A program made the position numbers and the translations under genes. The notes beneath the pieces are model-generated. The model saw only the letters and a program-made list of their open reading frames with translations. It had not been told where the DNA came from and searched no databases. This document shows, piece after piece, positions 13,594 to 25,654 of a stretch of DNA of 64,000 nucleotides. The stretch's first letter is position 1, and the number at the start of each line of letters is the position of its first letter. The DNA comes from Lagopus muta (Eukaryota; Chordata; Aves; Galliformes; Phasianidae), in the NCBI RefSeq assembly GCF_023343835.1, contig NC_064440.1, forward strand, positions 30,573,537 through 30,637,536, given 5' to 3'.

Positions 13594-14000
13594 GGCGGGA
13601 CGGCCGCGGCTCCCACTCGGAGCCTGGCGGGGACGGACAAGCGGCCGCCGGGAGGCGCGGGGCGGCTGGCTCGCGGGGCACGCCGGGACTGCGGCGCGGG
13701 GCGCGCGGGGCCGCTCGGCTCCCGGCTGGGCGCGCTACGTCAATGGCCCCGCCCTGAGGGAAGGCATCGGCAACGATCCGCGGGGGCCGCCATGTTGGGG
13801 CTTGGCTCTCGTGAGGGGGCGGAGCGCGCCTTCTTCCCGCCTCTCGCGCGTCCCGCAGTACTGGCTGCGGCTGCAGGCGGGCATCGTAAAACTAGGAGAG
13901 AAAGGGGCGCGCTGCAGTCGACTTTCCCGCTCGGCTGTTAGCAGTGGGGCGTGAGGCAGACGGCTCGGTGCCGCTCGTCGCGTGAGAAGCGTGCTCGAGC
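13200..14000. promoter_or_regulatory. CpG island and promoter of ZC3H15
   Basis: GC-rich and dense in CG dinucleotides, covering exon 1 and the start site. Upstream of the ATG (minus-strand sense) are a GC box at 13,747-13,754, a CRE-like TGACGTA at 13,742-13,736, and a YY1-type motif AACATGGCGGC at 13,795-13,785, a common arrangement in housekeeping promoters. The transcription start is probably between 13,620 and 13,800 (inference). The island extends well past the gene, so divergent transcription is possible. Confidence 0.8.
13516..13593 (-). CDS. ZC3H15: ZC3H15 coding exon 1
   Basis: Codes residues 1-26, from MPPKK to EKIIE. The donor is GAG|GTGAGG, phase 0. The homologous position in the duplicate at 51,505-51,584 has lost both the ATG and the GT donor. 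Confidence 0.95.
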
Positions 14001-17000
14001 TCCAGTAGGTGCAGGGAGCGGAGACAAAGCACGTAATGGCGCTCGCGCATCTTTGCAGCTGTAATTTTTGCTGCTGTATGTTTCTTTTACTCTTTATGAG
14101 GAAGGGAAAAGTAACCGACAGAACGCTAAAAGGAAAAGAGACGCTTTATCTCGTATTGCCATCTTCCCAAGTGCACGCAAGAGAACCTGTAAGGGAAGGA
14201 GTCAGGGAGAGAAAGGCTCTCAGCTACAGCCAGGTGCAAAGCACCGCGTGCGCGGCCCTGCATTGCCCCTCCTCGGGTCAGCTGGGAAACTCGGCATTCC
14301 CTGAGAACTGCCCTAGAAAAGCAACTAAGGGACTGCGTTCCATGCTCACTAGGACTGAGGGAAGGAACCTGCTGCTCCGTGGAGCATTCTGACACACGTG
14401 AACCCTGGCTACCGGGGGAACCGTGCTAAATAGCAGCCCTTAGAAATAAACAGGCTTTTCTACAAGCAGAAGGTGCACCCTGCTCCATGCACTACACAGG
14501 GGTCAGGTTTAGCATGCCAACAGCTGCAGCCTGCCTGAGAGCAGACCAGCACTACAACCAAGGCTGCCTGTGAGCTTTGCTTCCTCAGGGAGCACAGAGT
14601 CCTGCAGAGCAGCTCTCTTCTTCCACTGGGACAAGTTATCATCAGTGCACTCCTGCAAGGTCCATTCTCCCTCCAGCAGATACCAGTTTAGAAAACGTTT
14701 GTCCTGTAAGTACCAGTTCCAAGGAGAAAAGGCAGCTCCTACTTGCCTAGAAAGAACCTTACCTTCTTTGTTTTGTTGGTAAGGGAGCTTTTGGTAGCCC
14801 CCTCATAACATCACACAGCTGTATCCTTCCTTACATCCTGATCCATAAAGCTCCTTATACAACCAAAAGCGGATATTCAAATGCTTCTTCTGGTTGTTTA
14901 TTTACAGAGTAACAATATCTCCATTTACATTCCTAAAATATGTTGAGATTTCTGTCATGAATCCATCCTACCCTGTTTTCTATACAATTAAGAATACCTG
15001 TCATTAGAAGAAGCTAGTATCCCACAGAGGATTTTATAAGATAAAGTGAAACATAATTGGTTAATTAAGATACTTAATTGGTTAATAAAGGTGGTGTTGT
15101 TCTGGCTAGTAGTAAGAGCTGCCTTTATAATGTTATGTAATGCTCTTTTGTTAGAGAGTGGGATATATGCATGTTTGTATAGATGTACACGTATGTGTAA
15201 GTAGATTTATATGTTGTTTTTATATTGATAAGCTTGATAATTTATGTGAAGGTATTACAGAAAAGTGAGTTTTCAGTAATTTCCTGGTTGTTTGTTTGTG
15301 TGGTGGAGTGAGGGTGATAAGTTCTGAGAAGAGCTTAGAGGAGACCTGAACCAGCTTTGTATGAGAGGGTGTTCCTTCTGTTGGATGGGGATTGTGGCTT
15401 CTCATGTTGGGGTCCAAAAGCTAAGAAATGTTGCTTGATGTTAATGAAATGTGTTTATTTGTTATTCTGGTAAGAGCAGTTCTAATTTTGTGCTTTCTAG
15501 TGGTAGTAGTGATTTGGAGGTACCTATCTTAAAAGTACTGGAAGAGGATGATTTCCTTAAGCACTTATTCTCCTCAGAGCGTAATGTTTAAAGTGTAATG
15601 TATGAGTAGGTTCTTGAGGTGTAAAAAACTATTTTCAGGGAAAAAAATTCTTCGAAAAACACGACTTAAGGAGAGGGCAATTAATTTGTATGTAAAATAA
15701 TACTTTAAACTGTTATTTCCTCGTCTTTTTATTTCAGAAAAGGTTGGATGAGGAAAATAGCCTAAATACACGCCTACAAGGAGTTAATTAACAGGAGCCT
15801 CATTGTAGGCATTGTCTTAAATCCTGCTTAAGAGAAAGGCAGCCTACTCTTCCATGTTCCCATGAACAAAATTTATCAAACCTTTTCTTAGGACTTAAAA
15901 GGACACTTTGTGTTTTCTGTTTTTGTGCAGAAGCGTGGGACTATTACCGTGAGCTCTGCATGCTAGAGGATCCTCTTTGATGCTGGGCCAATATTGTTTT
16001 TGCTGCAGTGTCAGATAGCCAAAGGGTATATCTACCAAAATTAGTCTTACAGAAATAAATTGCTGTTATGCTGTATTGCGCTGAATAAATACATTGGTCA
16101 GTGACTTCCCTTCTCCTCAAGTGTGTGCATATATATGTACATATATTTATATAATATTTATTTTTGTTTTTCACTTTCAGAGAAGTGAAGTATAAGTATG
16201 CTTTCAACTGCAATTTCATTGAGTAGAGGGATGATAATGGATCAGGCGAACTTAGGTCAGGAGTATGGTTCTGGTTAGGATGTGTTATAATTAACAAAGA
16301 TTATTTCTGCATCATTTCTGAAACAAGCTGTGGGCTTATTTAAACTGTCTTCAGTAACAATGTCAGGGCACAATGTTAAAAGTATAGAAATGGAATATTA
16401 TACTTGTTGTTGGCAATCACGTAGTTCTAACTCTAAACCCACGCCAGAAGTGAAGAGTTTGTGAATGCAGTGTCTGAAAATGGGCTTAAACAGTAGTTCA
16501 TTATTTTAACCAAAATGTTAATGGCAGGCATTGCTTGTTCATATGATGTGAGCTCTTTGTTGAATTTCCACATGGATAGCCTTGGGAGAACTTGAGTAAG
16601 TCTGCACCTAGATTACTGCAGGAAGCAGTTAATCCTTTGTTCATCAGGAAGACCCATTCTAGACTGTTATCTTATGGTGCCAGTATTAGCTGTATTAAGT
16701 AAAATGTTCTTGGGAGGAGCATGTCTTGCTGCATGAACAGAATTATTTTTGCTTACCAGCAGGCATTTACCAACCACAAAATTGCTGAAAGTAATTTAGG
16801 GAAAGGCACATGGGAGAAGTAAATTCTTTGCTAATCACTTATGTTTAGGCTAATTTTGCCTCATGGTGAGCTCACAGCTGAGTTTCCTCTAGCTTCTGGT
16901 ATCACCTACTTCAAATGCAGGTTTTCCTCTCCAGAAATTTTATCTGTTAGTATAGGTTCTAGTAAATCCACAAGGGCTTCCCATTAAGTATTGTTTTGGT

Positions 17001-17469
17001 ATCCCTGCCTTCCTTGAACCTGGGTGGATCTAGTTTTCCCTCCAGTTTTGGTGGGATGTCCCCTTATTTGGCCCATCAGCTGCTGCCTTTAGGATAATTC
17101 TGGAAGCCCAAATTACTTGAAATTAACAGTGCTTTGTGACGCATGAGATAAGAAGTATCTTGGTTTTTTTTTTTTTCTTTCCAAGATAGAGGCTTTTCCT
17201 TATAATATTTTAAACTACTTCGGAGGCTTTCTTGAACTGCTTAGCTTGTCTGATTCCACAGAGTAGCTAATTGCTTTTACAGATAGTTGATTTTAACTTT
17301 ACTGACCTAAAAAGTGGCAGGAATTAGGATCATGTAGCATCCTGGAAAGCAGTGAGGTTCATTTTCTCACCTTTGTGGTGAGACTGAGAGTGTAGGCTGA
17401 AGCACTGTTCTCCTTGGATGAAAAAGGGTTAAGTGCTAGGAATTGGATTCAGAAATAAAGAGCAGTTTA
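14000..17469. other. 5' flank of ZC3H15 within segment B1, no gene recognised
   Basis: Duplicated at 51,950-54,358 except for 16,018-17,115, which has no counterpart there. Open frames at 14,009-14,395 are remnants of CpG-rich composition. I see no exon or RNA gene. The 1.1-kb unmatched part shows no LTR or CR1 feature I recognise, so whether it was inserted in B1 or deleted from B2 is open. Confidence 0.5.
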
Positions 17470-17565
17470 GCATGGAAGGGACCCTTAAAATCATCTAGTT
17501 CCAACCCCTGCAACTAGCAGGGACACCTCCATCTAGACCAGGTTGCTCAAAACCCCATCCAGAAT
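17470..17565 (-). mobile_element. Short CR1 3'-end fragment, B1 copy
   Basis: About 95 bases resembling the CR1 3' end in minus orientation (AAGGGACCCTTAAAATCATC, then the GGGACACCTCCATCTAGACC segment). It is present in both B1 and B2, so it predates the duplication. Confidence 0.65.
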
Positions 17566-17689
17566 AAGTGAAATACGTGCTATGGTTTTTCCAACACTAG
17601 CGAGAGAGTTCTTAGTTCTCGTGTAGAGATGTAGTTAGCTCTCAAACTCTGTACATGCAGTTGCCATACCTGCTCACTTGATTTGAAAT

Positions 17690-18059
17690 GATGGTGTATA
17701 ACCAAGATGTTATAATCACAATATAATTGTGTATAATCAATAGATATCAAGATGTTATAATCCAATATAATCAAGAGAGTAAGGCAAAGCAGACAACGAT
17801 AACAAAAAGAGAATAGGCGGAAGAGCTTACCCTTCGGCTGAGCTCACCAGAAGACACCAAAAGAGGAGATCTCCAGAAGAGATCCTTCCTCTCTGGTAGC
17901 CAGCTCTTAAATAGGTTTAGGAGGGGTGGAGCCTGGCTGCACCCCTTTGGGCAGCACAGGTGAATTGCCTTCAGCTGTGCTCCTCTGGCTGACTCATGGC
18001 TCACCTCAGGTGATCAATCAGAGGTTCAGGCTGTGACTCAGCAGTTCCCATACAGATGG
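17690..18059 (-). mobile_element. Solo LTR with 5-bp target duplication
   Basis: The element spans 17,695-18,054, about 360 bases, with TGTAT...ATACA ends and the duplication GATGG on both sides (17,690-17,694 and 18,055-18,059). The B2 copy has an empty site with a single GATGG at about 54,572, which proves insertion after the duplication or absence from the donor. Read on the minus strand it has a TATTTAAG box about 170 bases in. A related element lies at 60,338. No internal retroviral sequence is present. I cannot name the family. Confidence 0.88.
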
Positions 18060-19415
18060 GGATAAGCTAATTAGTAGAAGATGCTGTATGCTTTATTGCT
18101 GCTATTGTTTTTGGCCTACTAGATCTGATGAACAAAATGAGCTATGAAGCGAGGCGAGGTCTGTGTGTGTGGGGATACAAAAGTACTATATATGTAATAC
18201 CGAGCAGCAGCCAGAAGGTGTCAGAATTGCTCTGTGTTCCGAGGCAGTTGTCTAGAAAACCGTGTAGCTGGTCCAGTCATTCACCGACTGCTGACTGTTA
18301 TGGAATTGCTGTGGGGGCTCACAAGCTGCAGGCTGTGCTAAGTTGCAGAGTCGCCCTCTACAAACGGATTAGGTACATTTAAGTAATGTTTTTGGAGTCA
18401 TTACATTTTTTCTTTAAAAAAGGTTCCTTTGTCTTTTTGCACCAAGAATGAGGGACTGAAAACAAGCTTGTTGTTAGATATTTCAAAATGTGGGAGTTGA
18501 ACAAAATAATTTTGTAAGCTGCAAGATTGAGAGACAGGTTTAGCAGAAAATATTTGGAGGGTGACAGCCTTGCACGTTGTTACCTGCCGTGCTCTGAGAA
18601 CCGCTTTGGTGTTGTTCCTGGAACATCAAGATGGGGGTAGGAAGGGCAGGGGAGGCGTCTGCCGGGTTCAGTGCTGCTCTGTCTGAATTTGCACGAGGGT
18701 AGCATCAGCTGTCTATTTGGAATAACCTTACTGTAGTGTGGATTGTGTCACAGATGGTCTACTGAATGGTACCACCCTTTCTGTTTTTCTGTTCTGGGAA
18801 GCATGCCATAGCCTTTGTGTCATTTTTTCCCCACGATTTCCTATCTAAAGGTGTGGTGTGCTGTGTGTTTTTGGTGTATGTTAATTTGGTTTGGGTTATC
18901 AAAGCTGACACTGACTCCAAAGAGGAATCCTAGAAAATTGTATTCTCCACAGAATTGTATAGGATAATTTTTTTGCTGTTTGATAGCATGTGCTAGAATA
19001 TGTAAGAATAAGAGATGCTTAATAGTTAGAAAGAACACATTTTTAGAGAATGAAATAGATCCTTTTGTTTAAGTTTCATGAATTATAGATGATGTATGTC
19101 AGTGCCTGATGCCATAGCTATTTTGAGAGAAGTAATCAAAGATGTGAGAATTAAATGCTTTGAAAGTGATGGGGATACATTGTCAGTGGCTTTGGGTGTA
19201 TAAGCTCTGCATAGAACGATCCATAATAAGCTAATTAGCATTAAAGGTAATAATAGCATTTGATGTTACAAAGGAGGCCTTTTAATGAACACCCTTGACT
19301 TAAGGATAAGGAAAGCAATCCAGACATCACTGAAGGTTTAAAAAATAAATCAATGTCACGTATTTTCATGAGGTATAAATACCGTGTGGTTTCTGATTGA
19401 AGAACGTGGAACAAC

Positions 19416-20118
19416 GTTTCACGTGCGAGCTCTGCGGAAAGGGACCTGGGTGTCCTGGTGGACGACAGGTTGGCCATGAGCCAGCAGTGTGCCCTTGTGG
19501 CCAAAAAGGCCAATGGCTTACTGGGGTGCATTAAAAAGAGCGTGGCCAGCAGGTCAAAGGAGGTGATCCTCCCCCTCTACTCTGCCCTGGTAAGACCTCA
19601 TCTGGAGTACTGCGTCCAGTTCTGGGCTCCCCAGTACAAAAAAGACAGGGATCTCTTGGAAAGAGTCCAGCGGAGGGCCACAAAGATGGTGAAGGGCCTG
19701 GAGCATCTCCCCTATGAGGAAAGGCTGAGTGAACTGGGTCTGTTCAGCCTTGAGAAAAGGAGACTGAGAGCGGACCTGATCCAGGTCTATAAATATCTGA
19801 GGTGTGGGGGGCAGAATGGCGAGGCCGGACTCTTTTCAGTGGTGAGTGGAGACAGGACAAGGGGAAACGGCCAGAAACTGGAGCATAGGAAGTTCCGCAC
19901 AAACATGCGCAAGAACTTCTTTACAGTGAGGTGACGGAGCACTGGAACAGGCTGCCCAGGGAGGTGGTGGAGTCTCCTTCTCTGGAGATGTTCAAGACCT
20001 GCCTGGATGCCTACCTGTGCTACCTGGTGTAGGGAACCTGCTTTGGCAGGGGGGTTGGACTCGATGATCTCTGGAGGTCCCTTCCAACCCCTACAATTCT
20101 GTGATTCTGTGATTCTGT
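19416..20118 (+). mobile_element. CR1 LINE, 5'-truncated, with intact 3' end
   Basis: A 703-base plus-strand CR1 ending in the diagnostic repeats of ATTCTGTG. Frame 19,458-19,934 (158 residues) is the C-terminal part of ORF2, including [17 protein letters not shown] and [12 protein letters not shown]; it is cut by a stop after FFTVR. AACAAC occurs on both sides (19,410-19,415; 20,119-20,124) and only once in the empty site of B2 near 55,933. This makes it one of the younger insertions here. Confidence 0.93.
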
Positions 20119-20288
20119 AACAACTCTCATCTTATCCTGCATTAAATGTGTTAAAATCTGAATAAGGAGAGGTCACAAAAGTGAGTGCCCAGCTAGCAAG
20201 ATCAGAGAGGGACTGCTGCTGAATATTTTAATAGTTAAGGTGGAAGTAATGAGAGAGTTCTGATACATATTATGGACCGTACTAAAAT

Positions 20289-21032
20289 GGGGACATATTA
20301 ACGTGGGGACAGGGCGCCTATCCTGGGCTGCAGCCCCGACAGCAGAGTTGCAGGGCTTCAGACTGCACTGAAACCCCCCTTTTGTTTTCAGAGTAACTCC
20401 AAAACAAATCCCAGCACTGTCACAGCCTGGGCAGAGCACAGCAAAGGAACCCCAAACCTTTCAGCTCCCTTTCTGGACCCCTCAGATAACCCAAAGAATC
20501 CTCCCTCCCTTTAGCAATCTCACCCTCTCCCCGGGCAGCTAGGACCATAGGCTTCTTCTTGGCCGTGAGCTCTCCATCCCACTCTCAGAGCTCTCACAGA
20601 GCTCAGGCATCTTCAGCTCTACCTGATATGGCTTCTCAAGCAACCACCTGCCTTTGCATCACATGCGTCTCCCTGCCTTTGCTTTGGAAGCATGCGCATG
20701 CTTCCCTTTGCTAAGCAAGCCCACAGCTGCATTAGCTTTGCGTGCACCTGCCTGCCTTTGCTTTGCAAGTACCTTCCTTTCCATGGCCTAGGAAGAGGTC
20801 TGTTCCTTATTAGCAATGCCTCTGTACACACTGAAAACCACGAGGAAGAGTCCATGACAGAAAGTCAGAGAGATTCTTGGAGCACAAGGGACCATTTCAC
20901 AAGAACAAGCTCCCTGCCATCTACGTGAACACTGTTCCATTCCTGCAGCACCGTTAGCCAAGTCAGGGCTGTCCCACACAGATCAGTCACTTTCACTGCT
21001 AACTCTCTCCCGTAACTTGCGATAGGATTCGA
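20289..21032. other. Start of GC-rich block, no gene recognised
   Basis: Composition changes at the right edge of B1. At 20,645-20,780 an imperfect repeat of CTGCCTTTGCTTTGCAAG occurs about three times. No coding exon is supported. Confidence 0.5.
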
Positions 21033-21276
21033 GGGAAGTTGCACCAGGGGAGATTCTGGCTGGACGTTATGAAAGACTACTTCTCCAAAAGAGCGGTCGG
21101 GTACTGCAATGGGCTGCCTAGGGAGGTGGTGCAGTCACCCACCCTGGAGGTGTTCAAGGAACATTTAGGCATCGTGTTGAGGGACATGGATTAGTGAGAA
21201 CTGTTGGTGATAGGTAGACAGTTGGACTGGATGATCTTGTAGGTCTTTTCCAACCTTGGTGATTCTAGAATTCTAA
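21033..21276 (+). mobile_element. CR1 LINE 3'-end fragment
   Basis: About 240 bases reading from AAAGACTACTTCTCC through the equivalent of [21 protein letters not shown] to GGATGATCTTGTAGGTC and a terminal GATTCTAGAATTCTA. Truncated 5'. It belongs to a different CR1 subfamily from the copy at 19,416, judging by its 3' end. Confidence 0.85.
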
Positions 21277-22300
21277 GCCCTTGCTAATTGACCTATCAGG
21301 GCTACTACCATTTTCAAGACCTGCTACTTCATGTGGGCAGATGAATTTCTTAGCTACTTCGCTCCTGCCCCAATGGTGGTCACACTGCATGATCCCCACT
21401 TGACAGGCTGGAACAGCAGCAAGTTGTACATCTGGGTTTTTCAAGTCCCTTTTAATTTCAGGAGAGAATAGAACAGCCTGAACAAAAAGGGTGCAGTGGG
21501 GCTCTCTCTAGGACGCCTGTTGTCTCAGCAGATTTCACAGTTACTTAAAATGCACGCAGCACCTACAAAACCATTGTGCTCAAACAAGGAAAGAAAACAT
21601 GTCCATGATGCCGTGAAGGGCTCCTAGCTCTTACTAGGTGATACCTGCTCCGTGGGCACAGGATGCACACAAATTGCTCCTCATCTCTTCCCCATCCCCA
21701 TCCACACCCCACTCCCCCCCCATAATTTCCACAGGCATTTAGAGACTCCGTGGAAAGACAACATAAGGCTTGTGGAGAAGGCTGGATGTACATGAGGTTA
21801 TTCCCTTCCCTGGTGCTAGAGCACTGCTTGTCTAGATGATGAATACTGTTCATACAAGCACCAACCAAGCGTGGCAACAAACAACTGAAATGCCATTTCC
21901 CCTGCAAATCAAGCAGCCTGTCCAAAGATCTCACCTCAGAGACTTGCCAAAAAGGCCAGAACCATTACTTCCTTTTGGCAGGCTTACTCACAGAACAGCA
22001 GGCTTCTCTTCACCGTGCATCACATGGACACAGACTGTTTGTGCAAGGAGGGCAATTTCACCTGAGCACCTCACCATAAACGTTCCTTCCGCCCTGCCTT
22101 TCTGCAGAGATACAAGGATAAAAACCTCAGTTCCTCCAAGCAACAACTGGAAAGAACTCTGGAAAATTCTCCATTTGAAACCAGCTCCTTTATGGTCTTG
22201 GTTCCTGACGGCTCCTTTGGATCACCTTTCAGGCACAGTGTAAGAGGTTCTCCTGTACAAATCTATCTACCTTGGTACCTTTTTCCACCCCAAAACTAAT
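21277..22300. other. Unassigned GC-moderate sequence
   Basis: No repeat family, exon or RNA gene recognised. Open frames at 21,563-21,934 (minus) and 21,836-22,243 (plus) overlap on opposite strands, match nothing known to me and lack splice context. Confidence 0.4.
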
Positions 22301-22309
22301 TCAGACAGA

Positions 22310-22640
22310 GTTGTGATGCAGATGTTGGACACTGAGAAGAAGAGAAAATACGGGTAAGAAGAAGATATGGGTAAGGAAGAAGTGCAGAAGATGAAAAGCA
22401 CGATAGGATACAGGCAAGACAGCAAGAGAGATGAGCAGGAGTGGAGAGAACAAAGGTAAGAGACTGTGAGAAGGATAAGAGCAGAAGGAGAACAGACAAG
22501 AAAGAAAGAAGCGCAGGGAAGAAGAAAAAGGATAGAGGTAACAAGCAGACAAGGAGAAAAGCAAAAGAGGTATTAGCAGATACAGAGAAGACCAAAGCAG
22601 AAGTGGTGAGAAGCTTGTGAGGCACAATCAGAGGCAGGAG
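22310..22640. repeat. Purine-rich block (plus strand A/G)
   Basis: About 330 bases made almost entirely of short A/G runs on the plus strand (gaagaag, gagaaaag, aaggaag). The overlapping leucine/serine/phenylalanine-rich open frames on the minus strand are the pyrimidine complement and not a gene. Confidence 0.65.
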
Positions 22641-23099
22641 GTAGAAGTATTCCTTTGTGTGCCCACACAAAGTTACTGAGGAGGAACGAGGCTGCTCTCC
22701 CACTAAAGCTGAAATGAAAGGTTCAGAACTATCACTCGTGCATTCTTTTTGCTAAACTCATATGTTGGTTCTTAAACTGATGTGCTAAGCCCTACTGCTG
22801 AACAGAGCACCCCACATCAATCCCTGCTTTTCCATCAGGATTACGATGTTCACATTCTAATCCTCACCACCTTCGACTTTTCATGCTTAGAGACACATCT
22901 CCAACATCCAATCACGCTACAAGGAAGGATACATATGTACAGCGATTGCACACACCATCCCCACAGATAACTTCTTTAGCCACTGCAATTTGGGAAGCCA
23001 GGAAGTCACATTGGTTTCACCTCACATCGTCTTATGTTGTGCAGTACTTCAGTTTGGTGCCATATCTTATCTACATCTGCTTCAATTCAATCAATCTGC

Positions 23100-23735
23100 T
23101 TCAATCCCCTTTCACCCCCCCCCCCCCCTTCAGGTCTTCCCATTTTCTCCCCTAGATTCATCCCCCCCACCCTCTTGTCCCTTCTATCTGACTCAGAATT
23201 CCCCGTTCGCTCAAGTACCCCCGCTCCAATTCCCCCATTCTGATCCATAGAATCTCCTACCATCCCCCAGTCTCCCCAGGTTGCCCCCCGGGGTCCCGTG
23301 TTTTCCCTTACTCTCCCCACTCCTGACCCCATTTTCTGACCCCTGGAGTCCCCTGTACTCCCATGCCCTCCTCCCCGCTCTCTGGAGTCCGTTCCCCTAT
23401 TTTGACCCCCAACTTTATGTCCCCTTTATGTCCCATAGAAGCCCCCTCACAACCCCCAGTTCTCCCCTCCCACCCCTCCCTCCACCCCCAGACCCCCTTT
23501 CCACTCACGTGGTCAGCCTCGTTCTCCTCTTTAGCCACACCCCCCTCACCCCCCAACCCCACTCTCTCCCCCCAGACCCGCTTTACACCCCTCAGAAGCT
23601 CCACACAACTCTCCAGTTTCCCCCTTCCACCCCTCCCTCCATCTCCAGACCCCCTTTCCACCCCACAGAAGCCTCACTAGTCCATTTCTCCCACCCCCCA
23701 CAGAACCCCCCTTATCCCACTTTGGAATCATGCAG
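23100..23735. repeat. C-rich pyrimidine tract
   Basis: More than 600 bases dominated by CCCC runs on the plus strand, including an uninterrupted C run at about 23,118. The minus strand has many closely spaced G runs. Long open frames on both strands are composition artefacts (proline/serine-rich one way, glycine-rich the other). Confidence 0.75.
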
Positions 23736-23739
23736 AAGG

Positions 23740-24200
23740 ATCTGCAGGAGACGTCCTAGAGAGGTTTGGGGGCATCCAGGGGGTTCTGGACTCATCCAGA
23801 AAAGTCTGGAGATGTCCCAGAGGGGTTTTGGGGCATCCAGGGAGTCCCCAGGTTGATTCCGTGGGCCCCTGTGAGGATCTGTAAGCTCCCACTATGGGTC
23901 CAGGAGCACTGAGAAGTCTCTGGGCTGATCTGAAGATGTCCCAGTACAGTCTGGTAAACTACAGGCAGTCCTCATGAGGGTCTGAGTGGTCCTGGAGTCA
24001 TCCAGAAGGGTCTGGGGATGTTCCAGAAAGATCCTGTGGGGTCCAGGGGGTCCTCAGGTGTGACCAGGATGTTATCAGAGTGATTCAGAAGGGTCTGAGG
24101 ATGTCCCTGAGAGGACTTGGGTGGGTCCGGACAGTCCTTAGGTAGGTTGCAAGGGATCTGTTGTCTTCTGGAAGGATCTGGAGATGTCCCAGAGGGGCAC
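23740..24200. repeat. Minisatellite 1, about 50-60 bp imperfect unit
   Basis: Repeats of a unit containing TCTGGAGATGTCCCAGAGG followed by a CATCCAGG segment, with substitutions and length changes between copies. Confidence 0.7.
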
Positions 24201-24640
24201 AGGGTGACTGCTGTCACTGTCATTGGGTATCACTGGGTGTTGGCATCACTTGGGTGTCACTGTTGTCACCATCATTGAATGTCACCATCATTGGGTGCAC
24301 CGGATGTCATTGGGTCTCACCAGCAACAGCTGTCACCGTCACTGGATGTCACCACTGTGACTGTCTTCAGGTGTCATTATCATTGGGTGTCGCCGCTTTT
24401 GGGTGTCTCTGTTGTCACCATTACTGGGTACCACTGAGTGTCACTGTCCTTGGGATGTTGCCATCATTGGGGGTCACCGTTGTCTCTGTCATTGGGTGTT
24501 ACCATCATCCTGATGCACTGTCAAAAAGGTGACTGCATGTGACCTCAGTGTGGAACAGCTGTAGCACAGCATTCCCATCACTGGCTGTCACTTCTGTCAC
24601 CATCACTTGTGTGTTACCATCTCTTGGGTGAAACCATTCC
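24200..24640. repeat. Minisatellite 2, GTCACTGTCATTGGGT type
   Basis: A 12-30 bp unit built from TCACTG, TCACC and TTGGGTGTC, repeated with variation across about 400 bases. Confidence 0.75.
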
Positions 24641-24899
24641 CTGTGCTCTGACCACCATGTGGGGGCAGGCACAGGTGGCCCCATGCTGTCACTGAGCCTC
24701 TGACTGTCCTTAGTCACCCCTCCACCCCCACAGCCGGACCTGATGACACCGGAGCCCTCTGGTGCTGTCGCTATCGTCTGTCACGAGGACACAGACGCAC
24801 ACAGTGGTGAACTCTGTGCCACCACCAGAGGGGACCAGGGGTGACATCAATGCGGAACAGCCCTGACGGGATGTCACTGTCATTGGGTGTCAACCCTCA

Positions 24900-25335
24900 T
24901 GCAGAGGGGATGAAAGGACCCCCCTGGGGACATTCTGCCGAAGTTGGGGACACTGTGAGCAGCTCCAGGACTTCCCAGGGGAAGAGGGGACATCGCATCA
25001 CAGTGTCACATCCCCAAAGTTGGGGACGCCCCCAGAGTGTGACACCCTGAAGTTGGGGACACCCCTATGTCATCCCCAAAGCTGCAAACAAATCTGTGTC
25101 ACCCCAAAGGTGTCACACCTCAAAGTTAGGACACCCCCCCCCCAGTGTCACAGATGCATTTGGGGACACCTCTCTGTCACTCCAATGGTGTCACACCCCA
25201 GCTTTGGAGACACTCCCACAGTATTGAACCCCAAAGTTGGGGACATTTTCATGTCACCTTGACAGAGTCACACCCCAGAGTTGGGGACAGTCCCACAGCT
25301 GGGGATGCTCCCACGTCCCCCAGCGTTTCACATCC
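24900..25335. repeat. Minisatellite 3, CCCCAAAGTTGGGGACAC type
   Basis: An 18-40 bp unit with an internal dyad (CCCCAAAGTTGGGG) followed by ACACC; about ten recognisable copies with drift. Confidence 0.75.
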
Positions 25336-25434
25336 CAAAACTGGGGGCCCCGCTCTGGGGGCCGCTTCTGTGTGTCCCCCACCACAGACCACGCTGTTCC
25401 CAGGGGGTGGGGGCAAAATACATATGTATGTGTA

Positions 25435-25650
25435 ACACATCTCCAGACCCTCATGTCCATCCCATAACCATATCCCAAATCCATTCCATACCCACAGCCC
25501 ATCCCATATCCATATCCCCTTTTCCCATCCCATATCTCATCCCCTATCCATATCCCACACCATATTCATCCCATGTTTACGTCCCATCCCAAATCCTTAC
25601 CCCTGTATTCTATCCCAAATCGATCCCATATCCATATCCCAAAACACAAA
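25435..25650. repeat. Minisatellite 4, CCCATATCCATATCC type
   Basis: Runs of TCCATATCCCATCC and near variants over about 200 bases. Confidence 0.75.
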
Positions 25651-25654
25651 TAAA

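Larger units (their letters stand above)
12875..20288. repeat. Segment B1, source copy of a segmental duplication (second copy 50,873-56,102)
   Basis: Aligns along its whole length with B2. It contains the ZC3H15 promoter, exon 1 and about 6 kb of 5' flank. B1 is 7.4 kb and B2 5.2 kb; the difference is accounted for by a 360-base LTR at 17,695, a 703-base CR1 at 19,416, and an unmatched stretch of about 1.1 kb at about 16,018-17,115. Both edges are sharp: the left at ctagacttctagc, the right just after tatggaccgtact. Confidence 0.93.

Noticed and set aside
13226-13954. Overlapping arginine/proline-rich frames of about 200 codons across the ZC3H15 CpG island
   Set aside because: High GC content suppresses stops in several frames at once. 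The equivalents in B2 differ by frameshifting indels.
18128-18382. An 84-codon plus-strand frame conserved in both duplicate copies (also 54,650-54,904)
   Set aside because: The whole surrounding DNA is about 98 percent identical, so conservation of the frame carries no information. One of the changes (Glu-Ala-Arg to Glu-Val-Ser) is a replacement.
23087-23856. Proline-rich and glycine-rich frames of 60-190 codons in the C tract
   Set aside because: Low-complexity composition artefacts, open on both strands.
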